Assembly (NCBI RefSeq): GCF_030766935.1 | Contig: NZ_JASERL010000013.1 | Span: 220,346 to 284,345 of the forward strand | DNA length: 64,000 nt | Source of the DNA: Streptomyces sp. KL109B | GTDB lineage: Bacteria > Actinomycetota > Actinomycetes > Streptomycetales > Streptomycetaceae | Reading direction: 5' to 3' | Shown: positions 49,524-58,281 of the stretch, one piece after another | How positions within the stretch are numbered: the stretch's first letter is position 1 | Layout of the letters: every line of letters starts with the position of its first letter | The notes under the pieces: generated by a model | What the model was told of the DNA's origin: nothing | The model's database searches: none | The model's input: the letters and a program-made list of their open reading frames with translations, nothing else | Translations under genes and position numbers: made by a program

Positions 49524-49571
49524 GCGGCGTATCAGGCGGCGTATCAGGCTGTGTGTCAGGCGGTGTGTCAG
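49524..49571. repeat. Four 12-bp tandem repeats between glpK and glpF
   Basis: GCGGCGTATCAG occurs twice (49524, 49536), followed by the variants GCTGTGTGTCAG (49548) and GCGGTGTGTCAG (49560). The last unit runs into the glpF stop codon, so the array begins at the 3' end of glpF. Confidence 0.9.
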
Positions 49572-50311
49572 AACGCCGCGTTGTAGATGAGCCCCGCCAG
49601 CGCGCCGCCGACGAGCGGTCCGACGACCGGGACGAGGGCGTAACTCCAGTCGGACGTCCCCTTGTTGGGAATGGGCAGGAACTGGTGCACGATGCGCGGC
49701 CCCAGGTCGCGCGCGGGGTTGATCGCGTACCCCGTCGGCCCGCCGAGCGACAGACCGATGCCGACGACGAGGAGCGCCACGATCAGCACCTGCGTACCGG
49801 ACTCGCCGAGCCCCTTGGTGAGCCCGAACGCCAGGATGGGCAGGACCAGGCCGATCGTCGCGATGATCTCGGTGAGCAGGTTCGCGACCAGGTTCCGGAT
49901 CTCGGGGATCGTCGAGAAGATGCCGAGCGTCGGCGTCGGACCGTCCTCCGTGCCGCCCTCGCCCGACGCGACGTTGGCGTTGAACTGCGCGAGATACACC
50001 AGGTAGGCGAGGACGGCGCCGATCATCGCGCCGACCATCTGGCCGAGCAGATAGATCCAGACCTTGTCCCACTTGCCGGTGTCGACCGCGATGCCGATGG
50101 TGACCGCGGGGTTCAGGTGACCACCCGACAGCGGCGCGGCCGTATAAGCCCCGGCCAGCACGCCGAAGCCCCAGCCGAACGCGATGACGACCCAGCCGGA
50201 GGCCTTCGCCTTGGAGTGTTTCAGGGTGACGGCGGCGCAGACGCCCGCGCCGAACAGGATCAGGATGGCGGTGCCGATGACCTCACCGACGAAGATGTCT
50301 CCGTTGCTCAT
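49568..50311 (-). CDS. glpF: Glycerol uptake facilitator (aquaglyceroporin)
   Basis: This is a 247-residue MIP-family channel with six helices and two half-helices. It carries both pore motifs: GGHLNPAVTIG near 65 and YAINPARDLGPR near 200. It lets glycerol diffuse across the membrane. ATG 50311 (MSNGDIFVGEVIGTAIL) follows TAGGAG; the longer open frame is not protein-like. It is first in the glpF-glpK pair. Confidence 0.95.
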   Translation of the reverse strand: MSNGDIFVGEVIGTAILILFGAGVCAAVTLKHSKAKASGWVVIAFGWGFGVLAGAYTAAPLSGGHLNPAVTIGIAVDTGKWDKVWIYLLGQMVGAMIGAVLAYLVYLAQFNANVASGEGGTEDGPTPTLGIFSTIPEIRNLVANLLTEIIATIGLVLPILAFGLTKGLGESGTQVLIVALLVVGIGLSLGGPTGYAINPARDLGPRIVHQFLPIPNKGTSDWSYALVPVVGPLVGGALAGLIYNAAF

Positions 50312-50626
50312 GGCGGCTCCTAGGCCCTCGCCCGGGGGCATTGCTCCCCGGTCCTCCGTGCAGGGTGCGTTTCCCATGGCTGGTTCTGAACTACGGCAGC
50401 CGAAGGCAGGGGAGCCCCGCGCCCCGCCCGGCATCCGTGACGAGCGTGCCCGTACAGCCGGAACCACACGTGGGGGAGCGGCCCTGACCTGCCACACCCC
50501 GGCAGGAATACGCACCTGGGGCAGCGAGGACCCCGAGCAGCGGTAGGCCGATTTGCGGCGATGCCGACTGACACCCGGAAGTGTTCACCGGCCGTACTGG
50601 AGCGTCAAGGTCGCGGACGGCAACGG
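50312..50626 (-). promoter_or_regulatory. glpF upstream region
   Basis: These 315 bp separate glpF from the 3' end of the GGDEF gene, and no protein-like frame was seen. A small inverted repeat GTTC-A-GAAC (50383-50391) lies about 70 bp before glpF and could be an IclR/GylR-type half operator. The assignment is tentative. Confidence 0.35.
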
Positions 50627-52276
50627 TTAATCGGCGGCGCGGGCTCCTCTCCGAGGGGGCGCCGAAGCCGTGGCGTGCGCGCCGCGGCGCACGTCGAAAC
50701 CTTCGCGCCCCGCCTGCCCGCACACCCAACTCGCCCCGGTGAGCGCCTTCGCGGCCTTCTTCAGCGGGGCGAGCAGCGCGGCGGCGCGCCGGTGGTCCGG
50801 CACGCTGCCCGGCGGGCACACCACGGTGGCCAGCGACAGGGTCACCGCTCTGCCGCCGGCCGACCAGGGGGCGTCGAGCACTTCGGCCGCCAGCGGACTG
50901 AGCCGCTCCGGATCGGCGAGGACCAGGAAGTCGTCGCCGCCGATGTGCCCCACCCGCACGGCCTCCGACTCCGTACGCGAGAGAGCCCGCCCCACGGACC
51001 GGATCAACTCGTCGCCTGCCGCGAACCCCGCGCCGTCGTTGACCTGCTTGAACCCGTCGATGTCCAGCCAGCTCAGGGCGAAGCCGCGGCCCTGTGCCAG
51101 CCAGCGGTCCAGCTCGCCAGTCACGGCGTCCGAACCCGGAAGCCGCGTCAGGGGGTTGAGCCCGGCAGCCTCCTCGACCCGGCTCTCGGCCAGCGCCCGT
51201 ACGAGGTCGGTGAGGCGTACGACGCCCACGCAGCGCCCCGCGTCGTCCACCACGGCGACATCGTCCGCGGTGCGGGCGTCATCGCCGTCCGCGACCACGT
51301 CGAGCACCTCCCAGGCGGTCGCGGTGACGCCCACCGTGCGCGGCCGGTCGCCGAGCCGCGCGGCGGGCCGGTCGGCGTACAGTGCGTGCCCGTAGCGCGT
51401 GGACAGCGACAGCAGGAAGCGGTCCCGCTGCACCGACCGCACGGGCACCCCGGCCGCGTTCACGAGCAGCACCCCGGACACCTCGGCCGCCCCGGTGAGC
51501 CGCCGCCGCACCTGCTCCGCGGAGGCCGACTCGGGCAGCAGCGCCGCGGGCCGCACGAAGTCCCGCACCGGCGGCCCGGCAGGTCGCGACGCACCGGTTC
51601 CCGCGGGTAGTTCGGGGACGTACACCTCGCTGATCGGCAACCGGGCCGCCGGAGCGAACAGGTCGCCCTGCGCGAGCTGCGCCCCGGCGCCCCTGGCCGC
51701 GGCGAACTGCGTCTCCGTCTCCACGCCCTCGACGGCGAGCAGCGCGCCGAGCTCCTCGCACAGCGTCCGCATGGCCCGCACCGTCGCCCCGCGCGACAGC
51801 AGCGAGGCGTCGAGCTTGACCAGGTCGGGCGCCAGATCGTCGAGCAGCCGCAGCGGTACGTCGCCGTCCCCCACGCCGTCCGCGCAGACCCGGAAGCCCT
51901 CCTTGCGTAGCACCGCGACGCCCTCCAGGAGCGCACGGTGCGGCACGTGTGTGAAGGGCGGACCCACATCGACCGTCACCTCCCAAGGCAACCTGCCCAC
52001 GTCCCGCACCGCGCACCGCAGCGCGTCGAGACCGCCCAGGTCGGCGAGCGTGCCCGCGAACACGTTCACGTGCAGCGGCAGCAGCGTCTCCCGGCGCGCG
52101 GCCTCGCGGATCGCCAACGCGGCGAGTTCGCCGTCGAGTTCGGGCTCGCGACGTGCCCGCGCGAGCACACCGCCCGACTCGGGGCGGGCGAGTATCTCCA
52201 GGGCCGCCGCCGATCCCGTGGCCAGATTGACCACGGGCTGGAAGGCGAAGCGGAGGCTGTCCGACCAGGTGCGCAC
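50627..52276 (-). CDS. EAL-CBS-GGDEF cyclic-di-GMP protein, degenerate EAL
   Basis: This is a 549-residue cytoplasmic protein. Domain order: EAL-like (1-230), CBS-pair-like (about 235-365), GGDEF (370-520). The EAL signature is altered to EIL (AALEILARP), and the metal-binding DDFG is reduced to ADGVGDG; only K in LVKLD and EGVET remain, so phosphodiesterase activity is doubtful. The GGDEF part keeps DIDGFKQVNDGAGFAAGD and the active loop HIGGDDFLV. The upstream inhibitory RxxD site reads RVGH, so it is lost. It could be a diguanylate cyclase without product inhibition, sensing a nucleotide through CBS and c-di-GMP through EAL. GTG 52276 is the only sensible start; the stop is TAA, rare here. 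Confidence 0.85.
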   Translation of the reverse strand: MRTWSDSLRFAFQPVVNLATGSAAALEILARPESGGVLARARREPELDGELAALAIREAARRETLLPLHVNVFAGTLADLGGLDALRCAVRDVGRLPWEVTVDVGPPFTHVPHRALLEGVAVLRKEGFRVCADGVGDGDVPLRLLDDLAPDLVKLDASLLSRGATVRAMRTLCEELGALLAVEGVETETQFAAARGAGAQLAQGDLFAPAARLPISEVYVPELPAGTGASRPAGPPVRDFVRPAALLPESASAEQVRRRLTGAAEVSGVLLVNAAGVPVRSVQRDRFLLSLSTRYGHALYADRPAARLGDRPRTVGVTATAWEVLDVVADGDDARTADDVAVVDDAGRCVGVVRLTDLVRALAESRVEEAAGLNPLTRLPGSDAVTGELDRWLAQGRGFALSWLDIDGFKQVNDGAGFAAGDELIRSVGRALSRTESEAVRVGHIGGDDFLVLADPERLSPLAAEVLDAPWSAGGRAVTLSLATVVCPPGSVPDHRRAAALLAPLKKAAKALTGASWVCGQAGREGFDVRRGAHATASAPPRRGARAAD

Positions 52277-52352
52277 GGCAGCATGATGGCGTCACACGGA
52301 CCCCATGAGGGCCGGTTCACGCGCTGTTCACGCAGCATTCCCGCACGACCAC

Positions 52353-52455
52353 GCTGCGTACGCATACGGTGCTCGGCGCGCCGCCGCGCTACGTACGCAT
52401 GCAGCGCTCAGCGCACCGCCACGCTGCGTACGCATACGTGGGTCAGCGCACCGCG
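52353..52455. repeat. Three ~35-bp tandem repeats
   Basis: Units beginning GCTGCGTACGCAT recur at 52353, 52388 (GCTACGTACGCAT) and 52423, each ending near CAGCGCACCGC. The array fills the spacer between the thiolase-like gene and the EAL-GGDEF gene and includes the last four codons and stop of the thiolase-like gene (52443-52445). Confidence 0.88.
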
Positions 52456-53633
52456 ACGACCGACGAACCGTGGCCGAACAGGCCCTGGTTGGCCGTGATG
52501 CCGACCCTGGCCCCGGCCACCTGCCGCTCGCCCGCCGCGCCCCGCAGCTGCCATGTCAGCTCGCAGACCTGGGCGATCGCCTGCGCCGGAACCGCTTCCC
52601 CGAAGGAGGCGAGGCCGCCGCTGCTGTTGACGGGTATTCGGCCGCCGGGAGCGGTCGCGCCCTCCCGCAGCATCTTGGCGCCCTCGCCCTCGCCGCACAG
52701 CCCCAGGTCCTCGTACCACTGCAACTCCAAGGCCGTGGACAGGTCGTAGACCTCTGCCAGGGAGAGGTCCTCCGGGCCGATTCCCGCCTCCTCGTAGGCG
52801 GCGCGGGCGATCGAGGCGCGGAATGTGGGGCCTTCCGGTGCGACCCCGGCGGCCGAGTCTGTGGCGATGTCCGGGAGGTCGAGCACGGTGTTCGGATACG
52901 TCGGCGTCACCGTCGACACGGCCCTGATGCGGACCGGATCCGCCGCACCGTGCCGCCGCGCGAACTCCATGCTGGACAGCACCAGCGCCGCACCGCCGTC
53001 CGACGTGGCACAGATGTCGAGCAGCCGCAGCGGATCGGCGACCACGGCGGAGGCGGCGACCTCCTCGGCCGTCACCGTCTTGCGGTAGCGCGCGTTCGGG
53101 TTGAGCTTGCCCGATGCCGCGTTCTTCACCTTGACCTGGGCGAAGTCCTCGAGCGTGTCGCCGTGCACGGCCATCCTCCGGCGCGCGTACAGACCGAAGT
53201 ACGTCGGGTTGGTCGCCCCGAGCGCGCGGAAGCGCAGCCAGTCGGGATCGTCCGGGCGGTCGCCGCCCGCGGGCTTGAAGAACCCCTTGGGTGCGGCGTC
53301 TGCCCCCACCACGAGCACGACGTCCGCGAGGCCCGAAAGGATCTGCGCCCGCGCGGTGTTGACCGCCTGTGCCCCCGAGGCGCAGGCCGCGTACACGCTC
53401 GCCACGCGCGCGCCCTGCCACCCGAGCGCCTTGGCGAACGTCGCGCCCGCCACGTAGCCGGGATAGCCGCCGCGCACCGTGTCCGCGCCGACGATCGAGC
53501 CCACGTCGCGCCAGTCGACCCCGGCGTCGGCGAGCGCGGCCCGCGCCGCCGCGACCCCGTACTCGACGAAGCTCCGCCCCCACTTGCCCCACGGGTGCAT
53601 GCCCGCGCCGAGAACCGCCACGTCCCCCGTCAT
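52443..53633 (-). CDS. Thiolase / SCP-x-like enzyme
   Basis: This is a 396-residue thiolase-fold protein of the lipid-transfer (SCP-x) branch. ATG 53633 overlaps the TGA of the OB-fold gene (ATGA), which fixes the start; the longer frame is rejected. Motifs: AACASGAQAVNTARAQILSGLADVVLVVGAD with the active-site Cys near 85; EVYDLSTALELQWYEDLGLC; and NSSGGLASFGEAVPAQAIAQ near 345. Such proteins pair with a DUF35 OB-fold subunit in sterol side-chain and aromatic or branched acyl-CoA degradation, often working as retro-aldolases or thiolases on CoA esters. The upstream TGACG-N3-CGTCA site is shared with the AttH-like/kinase operon near 8 kb. Confidence 0.88.
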   Translation of the reverse strand: MTGDVAVLGAGMHPWGKWGRSFVEYGVAAARAALADAGVDWRDVGSIVGADTVRGGYPGYVAGATFAKALGWQGARVASVYAACASGAQAVNTARAQILSGLADVVLVVGADAAPKGFFKPAGGDRPDDPDWLRFRALGATNPTYFGLYARRRMAVHGDTLEDFAQVKVKNAASGKLNPNARYRKTVTAEEVAASAVVADPLRLLDICATSDGGAALVLSSMEFARRHGAADPVRIRAVSTVTPTYPNTVLDLPDIATDSAAGVAPEGPTFRASIARAAYEEAGIGPEDLSLAEVYDLSTALELQWYEDLGLCGEGEGAKMLREGATAPGGRIPVNSSGGLASFGEAVPAQAIAQVCELTWQLRGAAGERQVAGARVGITANQGLFGHGSSVVAVR

Positions 53634-54088
53634 GCCGTCACCCCCGTCGGCCGCCAGTGCCACGTCGTCCACGTCGTCCCGGTCGCCTCGTCCCCTTCCT
53701 CGTTCAGCACACCCGGTACGACCTCCACCTCCATGCCGACCGCGAGATCGGCCACGGAGACGCCCGGAGCCCCCTGCCCGAGCACGACCAATCGCTCGGC
53801 TTCAAGCTCCACAGCGATCAACGGGTAGGGCTCCCACGGAAGTTCCCGATCCGACACATACGGTTCCGGCGGCCGGTATCTGGCGTCCGTGTACGACCAG
53901 ACGCGTCCTCGGCGCGACAGGGGCTGCTCGACCAGGTCGCCACTCCCGCACGCGGGATTGCGGCACGCCCCGTCCTCGCGCGGAAAGAACACCGACGCAC
54001 ACGCGGAACAGCGTGTGCCCAGAAGGCGGAAGTCGTCCCCCTCTCCGGTGAACCAATCGGCCACGACAGGTGTACGCGTACGCGCCAC
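53630..54088 (-). CDS. OB-fold zinc-ribbon (DUF35) protein
   Basis: This is a 152-residue partner of thiolase-like enzymes. An N-terminal rubredoxin-like zinc ribbon has its ligands in CSACASVFFPRED and CRNPAC (C-x2-C and C-x4-C, residues about 26-47). An OB fold follows (GRVWSYTDARYRPPEPYV; YPLIAVELEAERLVVLGQ; DLAVGMEVEVVPGVL). DUF35 proteins bind CoA esters and activate the catalytic thiolase subunit. GTG 54088 follows GGGGAGG. It is the first gene of the two-gene operon, with an operator-like palindrome 22 bp upstream. Confidence 0.9.
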   Translation of the reverse strand: MARTRTPVVADWFTGEGDDFRLLGTRCSACASVFFPREDGACRNPACGSGDLVEQPLSRRGRVWSYTDARYRPPEPYVSDRELPWEPYPLIAVELEAERLVVLGQGAPGVSVADLAVGMEVEVVPGVLNEEGDEATGTTWTTWHWRPTGVTA

Positions 54089-54109
54089 AGCGCCTCCCCT
54101 GCAATGAAT

Positions 54110-54124
54110 CTGACGGAACGTCAG
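54110..54124. promoter_or_regulatory. Operator-like palindrome CTGACG-GAA-CGTCAG
   Basis: A perfect 6+6 inverted repeat with a 3-bp spacer lies 22 bp before the OB-fold gene. It shares the TGACG-N3-CGTCA core with 8223-8235, suggesting one repressor controls both operons. Confidence 0.6.
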
Positions 54125-54203
54125 AAGTGTGCCACGGGGAACCGAATGACGTCAGGGGGCCCGCAGAACCGTCCACGTCCGGCCGGCGTCCGTGTAACGG
54201 TGA

Positions 54204-54244
54204 GGGTGCGACCGGGACCCACGGGGGTGCTTCCGGTCGCACCC
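54204..54244. terminator. Hairpin after the VanX-type gene
   Basis: A perfect 12-bp stem (54204-54215 with 54233-54244) with a 17-base loop lies seven bases beyond the dipeptidase stop on the minus strand. Confidence 0.6.
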
Positions 54245-54250
54245 GTCACC

Positions 54251-55060
54251 TCACCGCCCCGTCAGCGAACGCCTGGAGATCGGAAAGTCGAAGTACGTGT
54301 CCGGAAACAGCTCGGGCTTGTACGTGTAGTGCCACCACTCCTCAGGCAGATTCACGAACCCCTGAGCGCCGAGCGCGTCGCGCAGCAGATCCCGGTTGGC
54401 CCGCTGCACCCCCTTGATGCGCGGGTCGTCCGTGTGGGCGAGCGTGTCGAAGCAGTCGAAGCCCGTCCCCATGTCCAACGAGTTGTCGGGGAAGCGTTCC
54501 TCCTTGGGCCCGTAGCAGGGCGTGAGCTTCTCCCCGGGCACATAAGGACGCGTGGGCTGGGCGGGCAGCTTCACGACGGTCAGATCCAGGGTGGAACCAC
54601 GACTGTGACCCGACTTCTCCGCGATGTAACCGTCCGCGAACAGGCGGGTCTTGTCGACGCGGGGATAGAACTCCGCCTTCATCCTCTGGTCGTCGAGGTC
54701 CTTCGCCCAGCGGACGAAGTGGTCGACCGCGCGCTGTGGCCGGTAACAGTCGTACACCTTCAGGGAGTAGCCCTCCTTCAGGAGGCCGAGCTGTGCCCTG
54801 TGGAGCGCCTGCGCGGCAGGTCTCGTGAGGAGGCACATCGGCTTCTTGTAGCCGTCGACGCGCTCACCGACGAAGTCGTGCGCCGTGTAGTAGCGCATCT
54901 CCTGGATGATCGTGGGATCGACGTCATGGAGAGCCACGAAATCCTTGGGCGCCTTGGGGTCGGGCGTCGCCTCGGCGGCCGAAGGGGCAGCGGCCACCCC
55001 TAGCAGTGCGGCGGCGGTCACGGCGGCGAGTTTCCGCAGAGCGGTAGAGGCTCGATTCAT
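54251..55060 (-). CDS. Secreted D-Ala-D-Ala dipeptidase (VanX/M15 family)
   Basis: This is a 269-residue exported protein: signal MNRASTALRKLAAVTAAALLGVAAAPSAAEA, cut near 31. The M15D zinc site is complete: SGHSRGSTLDLTV gives the His and Asp ligands, and PEEWWHYTY gives the catalytic Glu and the third-ligand His. VanX enzymes hydrolyse D-Ala-D-Ala. Exported actinobacterial relatives without vanA/vanH/vanR neighbours probably serve peptidoglycan turnover instead of glycopeptide resistance. No van genes are present here. ATG 55060 has AGGAG upstream. It is divergent from the Nudix gene with a 71-bp gap. Confidence 0.9.
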   Translation of the reverse strand: MNRASTALRKLAAVTAAALLGVAAAPSAAEATPDPKAPKDFVALHDVDPTIIQEMRYYTAHDFVGERVDGYKKPMCLLTRPAAQALHRAQLGLLKEGYSLKVYDCYRPQRAVDHFVRWAKDLDDQRMKAEFYPRVDKTRLFADGYIAEKSGHSRGSTLDLTVVKLPAQPTRPYVPGEKLTPCYGPKEERFPDNSLDMGTGFDCFDTLAHTDDPRIKGVQRANRDLLRDALGAQGFVNLPEEWWHYTYKPELFPDTYFDFPISRRSLTGR

Positions 55061-55131
55061 GGATCAGCTCCTATCAGGAGGCGGACCGGTCGGGGAAGAC
55101 CGGCACCCGGTGATCGGATACAGTCCGCGCC

Positions 55132-55668
55132 GTGTCCGCATCAACCCATCCCACGCTCAACCCCGTTCCGGATTCCCACTGTTCGAGCTGTGGGGCCGCC
55201 TACGGACCCGAGGTGCACGGCTGGCCCCGCACCTGCCGGGCCTGCGACTTCGTCGCCTACCGCAACCCGCTCCCCGTGGCCGTTGCCCTGCAGCCCGTGT
55301 ACGACACCGTCGGCACGGCACTCGTCGCGATCACCCGAACCATCGCCCCAGCGCGCGGGGAGCCCGCGCTGCCCGGCGGCTTCATCGACGACCGGGAGGA
55401 CTGGAGGCGGGCCGTCGTCCGCGAACTCCAGGAGGAGACGGGCATCGTCGCCGCGGCACGCGACGTACGCCTCGTGGACGCCATGAGCGCCCCGGACGGC
55501 CACCTCCTGCTCTTCGGCCTCCTGCCCGAGCGCCCGGCAGGCTTCCTGCCCGCCAGCGCGCCCACCGACGAGACGGACGGCTGGCACCTCCTGCGCCGCC
55601 CGGCCGAACTGGCCTTCCCCCTCCACACGCTGGCGGTGAAGGCCTGGTTCGAAGGCCGCTACGTGTAG
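55132..55668 (+). CDS. Nudix hydrolase with zinc ribbon
   Basis: This is a 178-residue protein. An N-terminal zinc ribbon (CSSCGAAYGPEVHGWPRTCRACDF) is followed by a Nudix domain with box GGFIDDREDWRRAVVRELQEETGI (about 83-106), close to the G-x5-E-x7-REUxEExGU pattern, with Asp in place of the first Glu. The ribbon-plus-Nudix design resembles NudC-type and ADP-ribose/NAD pyrophosphatases, but the substrate is not decided by sequence. GTG 55132 begins directly after the promoter region shared with the VanX-type gene. It converges with the GH31 gene after a 44-bp gap. Confidence 0.87.
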   Translation: MSASTHPTLNPVPDSHCSSCGAAYGPEVHGWPRTCRACDFVAYRNPLPVAVALQPVYDTVGTALVAITRTIAPARGEPALPGGFIDDREDWRRAVVRELQEETGIVAAARDVRLVDAMSAPDGHLLLFGLLPERPAGFLPASAPTDETDGWHLLRRPAELAFPLHTLAVKAWFEGRYV

Positions 55669-55712
55669 GCGTCACGCGCGCGCGGGCGCAGCCTCCATGC
55701 GGCGCGAACCGC

Positions 55713-58070
55713 TCACAGGCCGCGCACGCGCACCGGGTACCGCGGTGCGCACTCGCCGTTCTCCCGGTCCGCCTCGACCACCACACGCCCCTCGCTCCAG
55801 CGTGCCCGGAACCGCTCGATCTCCGGCTCCTCCCAGCCGTCCCCGACCTCACGTGCCGCGTGTCCGCCGCCCGAACGCCCGGGCGCCGGCGCCCACGCCT
55901 CCAAGGCGATGCCGCCGTCCGGCTCGCGCACGGGAAGAACCGCCCCACCACGCGCGAGCACCGGGATGCGCGACAGCGGTGCGTCCACCGTGACCTGTCC
56001 AGGCCCCTCGAACGCCTGACCGGTCGCGGTGTCGTACCAACGCCCCGGTGGCAGCCGCACGGTGCGGCGGTCGACTCCCGGCTCCAGGACGGGGGCCACC
56101 AACAGGCAGTCGCCCAACAAGAAGGCGTCCTCGCAGTCCCGCAACGCCCTGTCCTCCGGAGCGCCCCACCACAAGGGCCGCACATACGGGGCGCCAGTGC
56201 GCCGGGCGAGACGCGCGAGGGTCATGAAGTACGGAGAGAGGCGACGCCGCTCCTCCAGCACCACGCGCGCGTGCCCGAGCACCTCCTCACCGAACACCCA
56301 CGGCTCGCGCCGGCCCGCCCGCAGCGCCGAATGAGTACGGAACAGCGGCATGTAGGCGCCCATTTGGAACCAGCGGACAAACAGCTCCGCTGACGGCATC
56401 CCGTCGAACCCGCCCACATCAGGCCCCGAATACGGCACCCCGCACAACCCGAGCCCCACCACCAAGGAGAGCGAGGCACGCAGTCCGGCCCACTCGGTGG
56501 CGACATCCCCCGACCACGTCCCTCCGTAGCGCTGCAACCCCACCCAACCGGACCGCGAGAACAGGAACGGCCGCTCCTGCGGCTGCAGTTCGCGCAGCGC
56601 CTCGTAGCCCGCGCGCGCCATGCACAGCGCGTACACGTTGTGCGCCTCCCGATGGTCTCCGCCGCGCCCCTCGACCGCGTGGCGCGACGAACGGGGGAGC
56701 GTCGGCTCACCGAACGCCGCGAAGGACACCGGCTCGTTCATGTCGTGCCAGAAGCCGGAGAAACCCTGCGCGAGACGCTCCTCGTAGAGACCGCCCCACC
56801 ACTTGCGCACCCGCTCCGCTGTGAAGTCCGGATACATCGACTCACCGGGCCACACGACCCCACGCACCGGCCGCCCCTTCGCGTCGTGCACGAAGGCGTC
56901 GATCGCCCGCCCTCCGTCGTACACGGCATTGCCCCGCTGCGCCTTGACCGCCGGATCGACGATCGACACCAACCGGACCCCCTCACCGCGCAACTGTTCG
57001 GCCATCCTGGGCAAGGAGGGAAACCGCTCGCGGTCCACGGTGAAGACCTGCCGCGCCGCGAGGTGATCGATGTCCAGATGGACCGCCTCCAAGGGCAGAT
57101 CGCGCTCCCTGTAGCCGGCCACGACGCGACGCACCTCCTGCTCGCTCCCGAACCCCCACCGCGCGTGCTGGTGGCCCAGCGCCCAGCCCGGAGGCACCGT
57201 CGGCGCACCGGTCAACTGAGTCCATACGTGCAGTACGCGCGCGGGGGTACCCACCACCACCCAGCAGCGCAACGGGCCGCCCTCCATGCTCAGTTCCGAC
57301 GTCCCGGCGCAGTCGTGCCCGGAGCCCGCGCCCTCGCGGCCCTCACGGAGGCCGACGACCCCGTCCCAGGTGTTGTCGTGGAACACCAGGTGCGTCCCGG
57401 CGTCCGCGACCACCATCTGCACCGGCATCGTCAGCGACAGCGGATCGTCCCGCGGACCGAACGAACCGCCCGGATCCGTGTTCCACAACCGGTACGTCGC
57501 ATCGCGCAGCCGCGGGCCGCAGGCGCGCCCTCCCAGACCGAAGAAGCGCGCGTCCGCGGCGACCTCGGAACGCTGCGCCCAGCGCGCCTCGCCGCCGTCC
57601 TCGGGCTCCCACCAGCGCGGCGGCAGATCGCGGCGCAACAGCACCCCGCCAGGCGTACGCACCTCCAAGGCGCCGTGCCGGGAGACCACGACGGTCACCC
57701 GCTCGGACACCACCCGCCAGCCACCGTCCTTGTCCGGCTCGAGCACCGCCCGCGAATCCGCCTCTGGGCACACCCCGGCAAGCCCGTACGAGGGCTCGGG
57801 TTCGGCACCGTCCCAGCCCCAGAAGAGAGCACCGCTCACCGTGACCGTGATGCGCAGCCGGGACCGCGTGAACCGCACCAGACCGCCACCCGGCTCGGGC
57901 GTCACACCGACCACGGAGCCCGGGACCCTGGCTCGCTGGGGACCCCGCCGGCGCAGCCCCACGGAGTCCGCGCGACGATGCCGCCACGACGCCCGCACGG
58001 CGCGCAGCCCTTGGGGCGACCCCACAAACGAGATCGTCTTCGCCAAGCGCACCAGGTCACGACCATCCAT
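55713..58070 (-). CDS. GH31 alpha-glucosidase/alpha-xylosidase
   Basis: This is a 785-residue cytoplasmic GH31 enzyme. ATG 58070 (MDGRDLVRLAKTISFVG) is preferred over GTG 58097. An N-terminal beta-sandwich (about 60-245) precedes the barrel. The nucleophile Asp lies in GFWHDMNEP near 445, the acid/base Asp in WSGDVATEW, and HRAxW-like substrate contacts in RTHSALRAGRREPW. A C-terminal sandwich follows (PPGRWYDTATGQAFEG; PVLARGGAVLP). It splits alpha-linked glucosides or xylosides from the non-reducing end. Without signal peptide and without a linked sugar transporter, it probably works on imported oligosaccharides. It is divergent from acetoacetyl-CoA synthetase. Confidence 0.92.
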   Translation of the reverse strand: MDGRDLVRLAKTISFVGSPQGLRAVRASWRHRRADSVGLRRRGPQRARVPGSVVGVTPEPGGGLVRFTRSRLRITVTVSGALFWGWDGAEPEPSYGLAGVCPEADSRAVLEPDKDGGWRVVSERVTVVVSRHGALEVRTPGGVLLRRDLPPRWWEPEDGGEARWAQRSEVAADARFFGLGGRACGPRLRDATYRLWNTDPGGSFGPRDDPLSLTMPVQMVVADAGTHLVFHDNTWDGVVGLREGREGAGSGHDCAGTSELSMEGGPLRCWVVVGTPARVLHVWTQLTGAPTVPPGWALGHQHARWGFGSEQEVRRVVAGYRERDLPLEAVHLDIDHLAARQVFTVDRERFPSLPRMAEQLRGEGVRLVSIVDPAVKAQRGNAVYDGGRAIDAFVHDAKGRPVRGVVWPGESMYPDFTAERVRKWWGGLYEERLAQGFSGFWHDMNEPVSFAAFGEPTLPRSSRHAVEGRGGDHREAHNVYALCMARAGYEALRELQPQERPFLFSRSGWVGLQRYGGTWSGDVATEWAGLRASLSLVVGLGLCGVPYSGPDVGGFDGMPSAELFVRWFQMGAYMPLFRTHSALRAGRREPWVFGEEVLGHARVVLEERRRLSPYFMTLARLARRTGAPYVRPLWWGAPEDRALRDCEDAFLLGDCLLVAPVLEPGVDRRTVRLPPGRWYDTATGQAFEGPGQVTVDAPLSRIPVLARGGAVLPVREPDGGIALEAWAPAPGRSGGGHAAREVGDGWEEPEIERFRARWSEGRVVVEADRENGECAPRYPVRVRGL

Positions 58071-58281
58071 GCTGCTCACCCTGCCACCGAGGCGCACGCG
58101 TGCGTGCCGCGTTCAACTGCCGTTCACCCGTGGTGACAGCACATCTTCGCGAGGCTGACTATGTGGGGTACACCCTGGTGCCGAAGTCGATCACGTGGCA
58201 TCGTCCAGTGAGCCGCGTCAGGCGCACACTCCGCGGTGCGCGCCAGAGACGCACACGCCGCGTATTTCCTGGAGCCGCATC

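Noticed and set aside
54251..55060. Vancomycin resistance determinant
   Set aside because: It is VanX-like but secreted and isolated, with no vanH, vanA or vanRS genes nearby.
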